Assembly (NCBI RefSeq): GCF_008923185.1
Contig: NZ_WBMT01000022.1
Location: 62,001 to 126,000 of the forward strand
Length of the DNA: 64,000 nt
From: Actinomadura rudentiformis
GTDB lineage: Bacteria > Actinomycetota > Actinomycetes > Streptosporangiales > Streptosporangiaceae
Direction of reading: 5' to 3'
Shown here: positions 7,911-17,681 of the stretch, in pieces
How the letters are laid out: every line of letters begins with the position of its first letter
Numbering within the stretch: the stretch's first letter is position 1
Made by a program: the position numbers and the translations under genes
The notes under the pieces: generated by a model
What the model was told of the DNA's origin: nothing
Database searches by the model: none
The model's input: only the letters and a program-made list of their open reading frames with translations

Positions 7911-9305
7911 TCAGGCGGGGCGTGGCTTGTGCGGGGTGGCCGGGCGCGCGGTGGACGGCGCCAGGTCGCGTTCGATCTCTTCGAGCGTGCGGTTGCGGGT
8001 CTCGGGGACCTTGGCGATGAAGAACACGATCCCGAGGACGGAGAGGCCCGCGTACAACCAGAAGGTCGAGGCGCGCCCGATGGCGTCGATGAGCTGGAGG
8101 AAGTAGTACGACACCAGGAAGTTGGCAGCCCAGTTGAAGAGGCTGCAGACGGCGATCGCGCGTCCGCGGACGGCCAGCGGGAAGATCTCGGAGATCATCA
8201 GCCAGAACACCGGGCCCAGCCCGATGGCGAACGCGGCGATGTAGACCAGCAGGGCCACCAGCGCCACCCAGGGTGCGCTGTCCTGCCAGCCGAGGCCGAA
8301 GAAGGCGGCGAGCAGGGCGAGCGCGACGGTGAGCCCGGCCGTACCGATGATCAGCAGGGTGCGGCGGCCCACCCGGTCGAGCAGGAGCACCGCCACCACC
8401 GTGAAGACGACGTTCGTGATCCCGACGGTCAGGGCCTGTGCGATCGCGTCGGACGCCTCCAGGCCGGTGTAGGTCAGGATCGTCGGTGAGAAGTAGACGA
8501 CCGTGTTGACGCCGACGACCTGCTGGATGACCGCGAGGCCGATGCCGACCACCAGCATCGGCCTCAGGCCCGGCCGGAGCAGGTCGCGGAAGCCCGTGCG
8601 GTGCTCCTGCGCGACGACGCTCTCGATCTCGTCGAGCTCGGCGTCGACGTCCTCGCCGCGGCGGGTGCGGGCCAGGACGCGGCGCGCTTCGGCACGCCGC
8701 CCTCGTTGCATGAGCCAGCGCGGGCTGTAGGGCACGAACAGCATGCTGAACACCAGCACCACGCCGGGCGTCGCGCCGAGGCCGAGCATCCAGCGCCAGC
8801 CGCCGTCCACGTTCCGCAGCGCGAAGTTGACCAGGTACGCGACGAGGATGCCGATGGTGATCATCAGCTGGTTGTACGAGACCGTCCCGCCGCGGATGCG
8901 GGGCGGTGTGTGCTCGGCGATGTAGAGCGGCACCACGGCGGAGGCGGCGCCGACCGCCAGGCCCAGCACGACGCGCGCGGTGACCAGCTGGCCCGAGGTC
9001 TGGGCGAGCGCCGCGGCGAGCGCGCCGGCGACGTAGATGATCCCCGCGATCAGCAGCGTCCAGCGGCGGCTGATCAGGTCTGCCAGCCGGCCGCCCGCGA
9101 GCGCGCCGACGACGGCCCCGGCGAGGAGCCCGGCGACGATCCAGGACTGGGCGAGCGAGCCCGCGTCCAGGTCGTCCTTGATGTAGAGGAGCGCCCCGGA
9201 GATGACGCCGGTGTCGTATCCGAACAGCAGCCCGCCCAGTGCCGCGAGCATCGAGATCTTGAGTACGAACGGGTTACGAGACGCCTCTCGTACGTAGCCT
9301 GGCAC
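7911..9305 (-). CDS. Sugar porter (MFS), sugar/H+ symporter
   Basis: About 464 residues with twelve predicted membrane segments. Sugar-porter signatures include GYDTGVISGALL in helix 1, a GRRA/RGRR-type cytoplasmic loop, PYSPRWL (the family PESPR motif with Glu replaced by Tyr), DRVGRRTLL and the C-terminal PETRNRTLEEIE. Relatives import xylose, arabinose, galactose or glucose with protons. I chose GTG 9305 because GGGAGGAGAC precedes it; the ATG at 9335 has no such site. Upstream lies a 16-bp direct repeat that may bind a sugar-responsive regulator. Specificity cannot be assigned. Confidence 0.88.
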   Translation of the reverse strand: MPGYVREASRNPFVLKISMLAALGGLLFGYDTGVISGALLYIKDDLDAGSLAQSWIVAGLLAGAVVGALAGGRLADLISRRWTLLIAGIIYVAGALAAALAQTSGQLVTARVVLGLAVGAASAVVPLYIAEHTPPRIRGGTVSYNQLMITIGILVAYLVNFALRNVDGGWRWMLGLGATPGVVLVFSMLFVPYSPRWLMQRGRRAEARRVLARTRRGEDVDAELDEIESVVAQEHRTGFRDLLRPGLRPMLVVGIGLAVIQQVVGVNTVVYFSPTILTYTGLEASDAIAQALTVGITNVVFTVVAVLLLDRVGRRTLLIIGTAGLTVALALLAAFFGLGWQDSAPWVALVALLVYIAAFAIGLGPVFWLMISEIFPLAVRGRAIAVCSLFNWAANFLVSYYFLQLIDAIGRASTFWLYAGLSVLGIVFFIAKVPETRNRTLEEIERDLAPSTARPATPHKPRPA

Positions 9306-9315
9306 GTCTCCTCCC

Positions 9316-9351
9316 TGAGATGAGTGCCGGGTCATTGAGATAAGTGCCGGG
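9316..9351 (-). promoter_or_regulatory. Direct repeat upstream of the sugar symporter
   Basis: TGAGATGAGTGCCGGG (9316-9331) recurs as TGAGATAAGTGCCGGG (9336-9351), 15 of 16 bases identical with a 20-bp period (two helical turns). It sits 11-46 bp upstream of the chosen start of the transporter and in the gap shared with the divergent SDR. Candidate operator. Confidence 0.45.
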
Positions 9352-9405
9352 CTACCCGTGGCTTATCCGGTCAAACGGCGGCGCGGGTCGATACGATCTC
9401 GCGCC

Positions 9406-10173
9406 ATGCGGCACGCATACCGAACGGCGCTGGTCACCGGCGCGTCCAGCGGCATCGGCGAGAGTTTCGCGCGCCTTCTCGCCGGTCGCGGCACCGACCT
9501 GGTGATCGTGGCGCGCCGGGCGGAGCTGCTGGACGGGCTGGCCCGGGATCTGGTCGAGCGGTACCGGGTGGGCGTGGAGGTGCTGGCCGCCGACCTGACC
9601 GACCCCGCCCAGCGCGGCGAGGTCGAGGAACGCCTGCGCGCCGATCCGGTCGAGCTGCTGATCAACAACGCCGGGTACGGTGCGTTCGGGCCGTTCGCCG
9701 AGCTGCCCATGGACGACCAGATCGCCGAGGTCGAGCTGAACGTGACGGCGCTGATGCGGCTCACGCACGCGGTGCTGCCCGGCATGATCGGGCGGCGCCG
9801 GGGCGGGGTGCTGAACGTGGCGTCGATGGCGGGGTTCGCGCCGTCCCCGGGGAGCGCGGTGTACGGCGCGACCAAGGCGTACGTCGCCTCGTTCTCCGAA
9901 AGCCTGCACGCCGAAGTGGCTGCCAAGGGCGTGCACGTGACGGCGCTCTGCCCGGGGTTCACGCGTACGACCGAAGAGGCCGAGGCGAACCTGCTTTGGC
10001 TGCGCCGGGAAGACGTGGCGCGAGCGGGGCTCGACGCGGTTTCGGCGGGCCGGGCCCTGTGCGTTCCAGGGCTCCAGTACAAGGCCGTGCTGCCCGCGTT
10101 GAAGCTCGTGCCGAGACCGTTGCTGAGGGCCGCCGCCAACCGCATGTGGCGACAGGCGGCTGACACGCAGTGA
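9406..10173 (+). CDS. Short-chain dehydrogenase/reductase (SDR)
   Basis: A 255-residue classical SDR. The cofactor motif TGASSGIG is near the N-terminus, followed by NNAG. The catalytic set is visible as Ser in NVASMAG, then Tyr and Lys in VYGATKAY. The C-terminus is typical of the DltE/YqjQ-like SDR branch that reduces ketones or acyl derivatives; the substrate is unknown. The ATG at 9406 lacks a ribosome-binding site, but TACGAT at 9392-9397 would start transcription at or next to it, so the mRNA is probably leaderless. Divergent from the sugar symporter. Confidence 0.88.
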   Translation: MRHAYRTALVTGASSGIGESFARLLAGRGTDLVIVARRAELLDGLARDLVERYRVGVEVLAADLTDPAQRGEVEERLRADPVELLINNAGYGAFGPFAELPMDDQIAEVELNVTALMRLTHAVLPGMIGRRRGGVLNVASMAGFAPSPGSAVYGATKAYVASFSESLHAEVAAKGVHVTALCPGFTRTTEEAEANLLWLRREDVARAGLDAVSAGRALCVPGLQYKAVLPALKLVPRPLLRAAANRMWRQAADTQ

Positions 10174-10418
10174 CGAAGTTTGTTTTTGCGCGCTGATTCG
10201 CACGCTTTCTGTCGCTGGATGACAAGCGGTATGTCCGTATACCTACAACAATTCACCTGCGTTGGTTGTGACAGGGGTGACTTGACGGCGGTCATCCCTG
10301 AAGGCGAACATCGAACCTACGGTTTCGTAAGTTGTGCGCCCCTGCTGGGCTCCACCGTGCCTCTGACACGGCGCGTCGCACGGCATATCCACCACGTCGT
10401 CCAGCGAAGGAAGCAGGC
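10174..10418. promoter_or_regulatory. Intergenic upstream region of acyl-ACP desaturase
   Basis: A 245-bp gap of lower GC than its neighbours. It contains the inverted repeat GGTAT-N6-ATACC (10228-10243) and a TTGACG hexamer near 10281. GAAGGA precedes the desaturase start at 10419. The promoter probably lies here; I cannot place the start site. Confidence 0.4.
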
Positions 10419-11378
10419 ATGCCCGCATCACCCGAGGAGAAGTTCCAGACCGGCCTGATGCTCGAACTCGAGGGTCTGGTCGAGAAGGAGGTCGACCGTC
10501 ACCTGTCCATGGCCAAGGAGTGGTTCCCGCACCAGTACGTGCCGTGGGGCCAGGGCACGGACTTCGACGGGCCTCTCGGCGGTACGGGATGGACGCCCGA
10601 GGACTCCAAGCTGAGCACCGAGGCGCGCGAGTCGCTGATCGTCAACCTGCTCACCGAGGACAACCTGCCCGGTTACCACCGCGCGATCGCCGACGTGTTC
10701 GGCCGCGAGGGGGCGTGGGGCTACTGGGTCAACCGCTGGACCGCCGAGGAGAACCGGCACGGCATCGTCATCCGCGACTACCTCACGGTGACGCGCGCGG
10801 TCGACCCGATCGCGCTGGAGCGGGCCCGGATGAAGCACATGGAGGAGGGATACGAGGCCACGCACGGCAACGCGTTCCTTCACGGTGTGGCGTACGTCTC
10901 GTTCCAGGAGCTGGCCACCCGCGTCGCGCACCGCAACACCGGCAAGGCCTCCGGCGACCCCGTCTGCGAGCAGATGCTCACCCGGGTGGCGGCCGACGAG
11001 AACCTCCACATGATCTTCTACCGGAACCTGCTCGGCGGTGCCCTGGAGATCGCGCCGAACGAGACCATGCAGGCGATCACCGAGGTCGTCAAGGCGTTCC
11101 AGATGCCCGGGGCCGGCATTGAGGGCTTCCTGCGCAAGTCCGTGATCATCGCCAACGCGGGCATCTACGACCTGCGGCTCCACCACGACGACGTGCTGCG
11201 GCCGGTGCTGCGCAAGCTCGGCGTCTTCGAGCTGGAGGGGCTGTCCGACGAGGGCGAGAAGGCCCGCGAGGAGCTCGGCGAGTTCCTGGACGACCTCGAC
11301 GCCGCGGCGACCAAGTTCGAGACCCGCCGTGAGGAGCGCCGCGCCCGCCAGGCGGCCAAGGCGGAAGCCGGGCGCTGA
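10419..11378 (+). CDS. Acyl-ACP desaturase (ferritin-like di-iron, DesA type)
   Basis: A 319-residue soluble stearoyl-ACP-desaturase-type enzyme that inserts a cis double bond into acyl chains on carrier protein, using O2 and reduced ferredoxin. The di-iron ligands are seen in EENRHG and DENLHM, each in a predicted helix. LLTEDNLPGYHRAI and WGYWVNRWTAEE match mycobacterial DesA1/DesA2. ATG 10419 follows GAAGGA with good spacing. The C-terminus is a charged, Arg/Ala-rich tail. The gene stands alone and is followed by the kinase series with its own promoter. It probably tunes membrane unsaturation. Confidence 0.93.
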   Translation: MPASPEEKFQTGLMLELEGLVEKEVDRHLSMAKEWFPHQYVPWGQGTDFDGPLGGTGWTPEDSKLSTEARESLIVNLLTEDNLPGYHRAIADVFGREGAWGYWVNRWTAEENRHGIVIRDYLTVTRAVDPIALERARMKHMEEGYEATHGNAFLHGVAYVSFQELATRVAHRNTGKASGDPVCEQMLTRVAADENLHMIFYRNLLGGALEIAPNETMQAITEVVKAFQMPGAGIEGFLRKSVIIANAGIYDLRLHHDDVLRPVLRKLGVFELEGLSDEGEKAREELGEFLDDLDAAATKFETRREERRARQAAKAEAGR

Positions 11379-11434
11379 CCGGCCGGGCCTGACCGGGGCC
11401 GCGGCCCGTTCGGCAAAGATCCATAACGGGCTGG

Positions 11435-11477
11435 TCTCGTTCGGAACGAGTACCCCGTTCTTGGCGTCATAGGGTGT
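11435..11477 (+). promoter_or_regulatory. Candidate ECF-sigma promoter and palindrome before kinase 1
   Basis: GGAAC at 11443-11447 and CGTC at 11465-11468 are separated by 17 bp, as in many extracytoplasmic-function sigma promoters. GGAAC also lies within the palindrome CTCGTTC-G-GAACGAG (11435-11449). TAGGGT (11470-11475) overlaps the region and could instead be a housekeeping -10 box. Either would place transcription start at or next to the ATG at 11478. Confidence 0.45.
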
Positions 11478-12320
11478 ATGGGGACACATCGGCGGCGGCT
11501 GGGCGGGTATCGGTTGCTGGACGAGATCGGCCGGGGGAGCACGGCCGTCGTCCATCTGGGCATCGACCCGGCCGGCCGCGAGGTGGCGATCAAGGAGCTG
11601 ACCGACGACTTCGCGGGGGAGCCGGAGGCACGTGCCCGGCTGGCCCGCGAGATCGCGGCGCAGGGCAGGGTCGACAGCCCGTACGTGGCGCGCCTGCTGG
11701 ACGCGGGCATCGCGGATGAGCGGCCGTACGTCGTGGTCCAGTACGTGCCGGGACTGCCGCTGGGCGATCTCATCGAGGCGTACGGGCCGCTGCGCGGCGC
11801 ACGGCTGCTGCGGTTCGCGCGGACGCTGGCGCTCGGCGTGGCGGCGGTGCACGACGCGGGGGTCCTGCACCGGGACGTCTCGCCCGGGAACGTCATCGTG
11901 ATGGGCGACCGGCCCACCCTGATCGACTTCGGGATCGCGCACGAGACGGGGGCGAGCCGGATCACCCAGCCCGGGATGGTCATCGGCACGCCCGCCTACC
12001 TCGCGCCCGAACTGATCGAGGGGCAGCGCGCCTCGACGGCCTCCGACGTCTTCTCGTGGGCGGCGACGGTGGCGTACGCGGCGACCGGGCGTCACCCGTT
12101 CGGCCGCGGCACGCTGCACGGCGTCTGCTTCCGCATCCTGCGCGGCAAGGCCGACCTCGACGGCGCGCCCGAGCCCATCGCGTCGCTGCTGCGCCTCGCG
12201 CTGCGGCGCGATCCGGCCGCGCGCCCGACGGCCCGCTGGTTCGCCGGAAGCCTCGCCCAGTGGAGCACGGGCACCTCCGCACGCGGCCCGGCGCGGGTCT
12301 TCGACAGGGTCGCGGCATGA
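11478..12320 (+). CDS. Serine/threonine protein kinase 1, soluble, with variant catalytic loop
   Basis: This 280-residue protein is almost only a Hanks-type kinase domain, with no membrane segment. ATP-site Lys39 (VAIKE), HRD at 131-133, DFG at 150-152 and APE at 176-178 are present. The catalytic loop reads HRDVSPGN, so the Lys usual two residues after the Asp in Ser/Thr kinases is Ser135; activity may be altered or low. The activation segment GMVIGTPAYLAPE closely matches kinase 2 next door, so the two are paralogues. The start lies only 3 bp after a TAGGGT box, suggesting a leaderless mRNA. First of three tandem kinase-fold genes. Confidence 0.88.
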   Translation: MGTHRRRLGGYRLLDEIGRGSTAVVHLGIDPAGREVAIKELTDDFAGEPEARARLAREIAAQGRVDSPYVARLLDAGIADERPYVVVQYVPGLPLGDLIEAYGPLRGARLLRFARTLALGVAAVHDAGVLHRDVSPGNVIVMGDRPTLIDFGIAHETGASRITQPGMVIGTPAYLAPELIEGQRASTASDVFSWAATVAYAATGRHPFGRGTLHGVCFRILRGKADLDGAPEPIASLLRLALRRDPAARPTARWFAGSLAQWSTGTSARGPARVFDRVAA

Positions 12321-12360
12321 CGCCCCGCCAGATCCACTCGGCGGTAGGGTTTCGTAAACG

Positions 12361-14229
<1,869 letters not shown>

Positions 14230-14250
14230 CGCCGATAGGGTGGCGAGCCG

Positions 14251-15642
14251 ATGAGTGAGCAAACCATCGGCCCCTACCGCCTCCTGTCCCGCCTGGGCGC
14301 CGACACCCACCGTGCCGCAGGGCCCACCGGCAAGGACGTGGCGATCCGCCTGCTCCCCGACGAGTCCCGCGACCGCCTCCGCTCCGACCTGGACCGCATG
14401 CGCGCCGTCCGCAGTCCCTACGTGGTCGACGTCCTGGACGGCGACCCCGAAGCCGCCCGCCCCTACATAGTCTCCCGCTTCGTCCCGGGCCGCCCCCTGG
14501 ACAGATTCACAGCCGAGGAAGGCCCCCTGACCGGCCAAGCCCTCAACCGCCTGGCCCTGGACCTGGCCAAAGCCCTGGCCGCCATCCACGAGTCAGGCCT
14601 GACCCACCGAGCCCTCCGCCCCCAGGACGTCCTGGTGGTAGACGGCTCCCCAGTCATCATCGACTTCGCCCTGGCAGCCACTCCGACCAGCGACATTCAA
14701 GCCTGGGCCGCCCTGGTAAGCCACGCCGCAGCCGGCAACATCCCACCCCCATTCCAACCCCTGCTGGAAGCCGCCAAAGCCGAATCAATCCACCTAACCG
14801 CCCTAATAGAAGCCCTAACCTCCACGAGTCACGCAGCCACATCCACACCCAGCGCGCCCACCCCACCCAGCGCGTCCGCGCCAGGTGTGTCCACGCCGGG
14901 CGGTGCTGCCACTGCCACGCAAGGCAGTGCGGTCATGCCGAGTGGTACTGCCACGGCGGAGGGTGTGCTTTCGACGGATGTTGCAGCTCCGCACGGCGGT
15001 GCTGCGATGGCAACTCGTGAGGCTACGCCGGGCAGTGCACTCAAAGCCGGTCGTGTCGCTACGGTGGGTAGTGCTGCAGTGCCTGCTGGTGTATTTACAC
15101 CGGATGTGACGGTTGGGGCCTGGGTCGTTCAGGCTTGGGCTCGGTTGTTGGCGGCGTTGGTGGTCGTTGCTGCGGCGGGGATTGCTGTGATGCTGCCGGT
15201 GGTGGGGGCTGTGGCGTCGGTGGCTGCGGTCGTGCTGCTGCGCGGGGTTGCCGGGCGGGGGTGGGCCATGGCGGTGGGCAGGACCGCTGCCACGCTGCCC
15301 TATGCCGGTGCGTTCGCGCTGGTGGTGACGTTGGGGCTGGCGTCGGTCTCGGCTGTGGGGATTGAGATCGACCCGCTCGGGGCGTGTGCCTTGGGAGTCG
15401 GGGCCGGGGTGGCGGGTCTGTGGGCGGCGCCCGGGGTCTCCGGGCCGCGGCGGGGGCTGGAGCGGCTGGTGGCCGGGATCGCCGGGACGCCGCGGGCCAT
15501 CGCGGCGGGTGGTGTCTCCCTGGGGATCGTGGCGTTCCTCGCGGTGGTGGGCGCCATCTCGCTGACGCCGAGCTTCGCGCCGATGTACGGGTTGCAGAGC
15601 TCGCTGGAGAGTGCGGTCAGCCAGTTGCAGACCAGGATGTAG
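14251..15642 (+). CDS. Membrane-anchored pseudokinase (degenerate Ser/Thr kinase)
   Basis: A 463-residue homologue of kinase 2 that should not phosphorylate. The ATP-site Lys is Arg33 (VAIRL). HRDLKPxN reads HRALRPQD, so the catalytic Asp is Ala121 and the next Lys is Arg123. DFG reads DFA (138-140). Only 6 residues separate DFA from SDIQAW, versus 36 between the matching points of kinase 2, so the activation segment is deleted. A low-complexity Ala/Thr/Ser/Pro/Gly linker (about 185-285) leads to about five membrane helices resembling kinase 2 (an APGxxxPRR motif and a final SLE helix). TAGGGT (14236-14241) precedes the ATG by 9 bp. The frame is open throughout, so it is likely retained as a scaffold or regulator. 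Confidence 0.85.
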   Translation: MSEQTIGPYRLLSRLGADTHRAAGPTGKDVAIRLLPDESRDRLRSDLDRMRAVRSPYVVDVLDGDPEAARPYIVSRFVPGRPLDRFTAEEGPLTGQALNRLALDLAKALAAIHESGLTHRALRPQDVLVVDGSPVIIDFALAATPTSDIQAWAALVSHAAAGNIPPPFQPLLEAAKAESIHLTALIEALTSTSHAATSTPSAPTPPSASAPGVSTPGGAATATQGSAVMPSGTATAEGVLSTDVAAPHGGAAMATREATPGSALKAGRVATVGSAAVPAGVFTPDVTVGAWVVQAWARLLAALVVVAAAGIAVMLPVVGAVASVAAVVLLRGVAGRGWAMAVGRTAATLPYAGAFALVVTLGLASVSAVGIEIDPLGACALGVGAGVAGLWAAPGVSGPRRGLERLVAGIAGTPRAIAAGGVSLGIVAFLAVVGAISLTPSFAPMYGLQSSLESAVSQLQTRM

Positions 15643-15671
15643 GTCAGTGCGGAATGTCTCAGGGCCGGGAT

Positions 15672-15699
15672 TTGCCAGCAGGTTACTGCCCGGTAATAT
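15672..15699 (+). promoter_or_regulatory. Sigma-70-type promoter of etfBA
   Basis: TTGCCA (15672-15677) and TAATAT (15694-15699) with a 16-bp spacer form a strong housekeeping-type promoter. The transcription start would be near 15706, giving a leader of about 150 nt before etfB. Confidence 0.65.
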
Positions 15700-15853
15700 A
15701 AGGGGTGCACGGCTGAATCAGGGACCCGGAGCCGAAGCACGTTCGGGTGTTTGGCAGGCTGTGAGCATCAGCCCGCGTCGACCCGCCCTGGGCGGCGCCC
15801 CTCTGTCCGCTGCCCCAGCGGCCAACTGATAGCAGGGAGGTCGGCCACCGGCC

Positions 15854-16633
15854 ATGAACATCGTCGTCCTGGTGAAGCAGGTTCCCGATACGGAGAGCCC
15901 GCGCAAGCTGAAGTCCGATGACAGCACGCTCGACCGTGCCGCCGCGGACGGTGTGATCAACGAACTTGACGAGTACGCCATCGAAGAGGCGCTGCGTATC
16001 AAGGAGGCCCAGGGTGGCGAGGTGACCGTCCTCACCATGGGCCCCGACAAGGCGACCGACTCGATCCGCAAGGCGCTGGCCATGGGTGCCGACAAGGCCG
16101 TGCACCTGGTCGACGAGGCGCTGGCGGGCTCCGACGCCCTGCAGACCTCGTACGCCATCCAGCAGGCGCTGGGACGCACCGGCTTCGACCTGGTCGTGCT
16201 GGGCTCCGAGTCGACCGACGCGCGGACCGGCGTGCTCGCCGCGATGCTCGCCGAGCGGCTGGGCGTGCCGCAGCTGTCGCTGGCCAACAAGGTCGAGATC
16301 GACGGCTCCGCCATCAAGATCCAGCGGCAGACCGACTACGGCTTCGACAAGGTCGAGGCGAGCCTGCCCGCGGTCGTCAGCGTGGTGGAGAAGATCAACG
16401 AGCCGCGCTACCCCTCGTTCAAGGGGATCATGGCGGCCAAGAAGAAGCCGGTCGACACGATCGGCATCGCCGACGCGGGTATCGACGCCGCGCAGGTCGG
16501 CCTGGCGAACGCCGCCACCGAGGTCGTCGACTTCGCCGAGGCCCCGCCCCGGGCCCAGGGGCAGATCGTCACCGACGAGGGCGACGGCGGCGCGAAGATC
16601 GCCGAGTTCCTCGCGTCGAAGAAGTTCGTCTGA
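15854..16633 (+). CDS. etfB: Electron transfer flavoprotein, beta subunit
   Basis: A 259-residue EtfB/FixA. N-terminal MNIVVLVKQVPDT and internal LGSESTDARTGVLAAMLAERLG are family hallmarks; the AMP-binding region follows. With EtfA it forms a FAD heterodimer that takes electrons from acyl-CoA dehydrogenases in beta-oxidation and amino-acid breakdown and passes them to the respiratory chain. GGGAGG lies 13 nt before the ATG. The etfA gene follows after 22 bp, so the pair is an operon read from the promoter at 15672. Length and sequence are ordinary. Confidence 0.95.
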   Translation: MNIVVLVKQVPDTESPRKLKSDDSTLDRAAADGVINELDEYAIEEALRIKEAQGGEVTVLTMGPDKATDSIRKALAMGADKAVHLVDEALAGSDALQTSYAIQQALGRTGFDLVVLGSESTDARTGVLAAMLAERLGVPQLSLANKVEIDGSAIKIQRQTDYGFDKVEASLPAVVSVVEKINEPRYPSFKGIMAAKKKPVDTIGIADAGIDAAQVGLANAATEVVDFAEAPPRAQGQIVTDEGDGGAKIAEFLASKKFV

Positions 16634-16655
16634 GCGAGGAAGGGGATTACGAACA

Positions 16656-17606
16656 ATGGCTGAGATTCTCGTCCTCGTCGACCACGTCGACGGCGAAGTC
16701 AAGAAGGTCACGCTCGAGCTGCTCACGGCCGCGCGACGGCTGGGCGAGCCCGCTGCGGTATGGATCGGTCCGGGTGCCGACGGCGCCAAGGACAAGCTGG
16801 CCGAGTACGGCGCGGCCAAGATCTACGTGGCCGCCGACGAGGAGCTGACCTCGTACGTGGTGGCTCCGAAGGCCGCCCTGCTGGCCCAGCTGGTCGCCGA
16901 CAAGTCCCCGGCCGCGGTGCTCGTCTCCGCGACGGCCGAGGGCAAGGAGGTGGCCGGCCGCCTCGCGGTGAAGACCGGTTCCGGCGTGCTGACCGACGTG
17001 GTGGACGTCGCCGAGGGCGCCGTCGCCGAGCACTCGATCTTCGGTGGCGGCATCATCGCGCACGCCAAGGTCAAGACCGGTACGCCGATCGTGGCCGTCC
17101 GCCCCAACTCCATCGCTCCCGAGGCCGCCCCGGCCGCCGGCGCGGAGGAGGCGGTGTCGGTGACCCTGTCGGACGCCGACAAGGCCGCCAAGATCACTGA
17201 GAAGGTCGTCCAGGAGAAGGGCGAGCGCCCCGACCTCACCGAGGCGGCGATCGTCGTCTCCGGTGGGCGCGGTGTCGGCGGTGCGGAGAACTTCAAGATC
17301 ATTGAGGATCTGGCCGACTCGCTCGGCGCGGCGGTGGGCGCGTCCCGCGCCGCGACCGACGCCGGCTGGTACCCGCACTCCTTCCAGGTCGGCCAGACCG
17401 GCAAGACGGTGTCGCCGCAGCTCTACATTGCGGTCGGCATCTCCGGGGCCATCCAGCACCGGGCCGGCATGCAGACCTCGAAGACGATCATCGCGATCAA
17501 CAAGGACTCCGAGGCCCCGATCTTCGAGCTCGTGGACTACGGCGTCGTGGGCGACCTCTTCCAGGTCGCCCCGCAGCTCACCGAGGAGATCAACAAGCGC
17601 AGGTAG
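16656..17606 (+). CDS. etfA: Electron transfer flavoprotein, alpha subunit
   Basis: A 316-residue EtfA/FixB. The C-terminal FAD-binding domain is clear: SGGRGVGG, SRAATDAGWYPH, QVGQTGKTVSP, GISGAIQHRAGM and NKDSEAPIF. The N-terminal domain pairs with EtfB. ATG 16656 has GGAAGGGG upstream. It is cotranscribed with etfB, and a strong hairpin follows 17 bp after the stop. Partner dehydrogenases are not encoded here, though the enoyl-CoA hydratase at 5944 belongs to the same pathway. Confidence 0.95.
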   Translation: MAEILVLVDHVDGEVKKVTLELLTAARRLGEPAAVWIGPGADGAKDKLAEYGAAKIYVAADEELTSYVVAPKAALLAQLVADKSPAAVLVSATAEGKEVAGRLAVKTGSGVLTDVVDVAEGAVAEHSIFGGGIIAHAKVKTGTPIVAVRPNSIAPEAAPAAGAEEAVSVTLSDADKAAKITEKVVQEKGERPDLTEAAIVVSGGRGVGGAENFKIIEDLADSLGAAVGASRAATDAGWYPHSFQVGQTGKTVSPQLYIAVGISGAIQHRAGMQTSKTIIAINKDSEAPIFELVDYGVVGDLFQVAPQLTEEINKRR

Positions 17607-17623
17607 GCGCCGCGATCGACTCC

Positions 17624-17663
17624 GGACGCCCCGCCACCCGCACCCGCGGGCGGCGGGGCGTCC
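17624..17663. terminator. Bidirectional hairpin terminator between etfA and kinase 4
   Basis: An 18-bp stem with one mismatch (17624-17641 with 17646-17663, arms starting GGACGCCCCGCC) and a 4-nt loop sits between two convergent genes. No U-run follows, as is common in high-GC actinomycetes. Confidence 0.65.
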
Positions 17664-17681
17664 TGCTTCGGCCTCGGCGGG

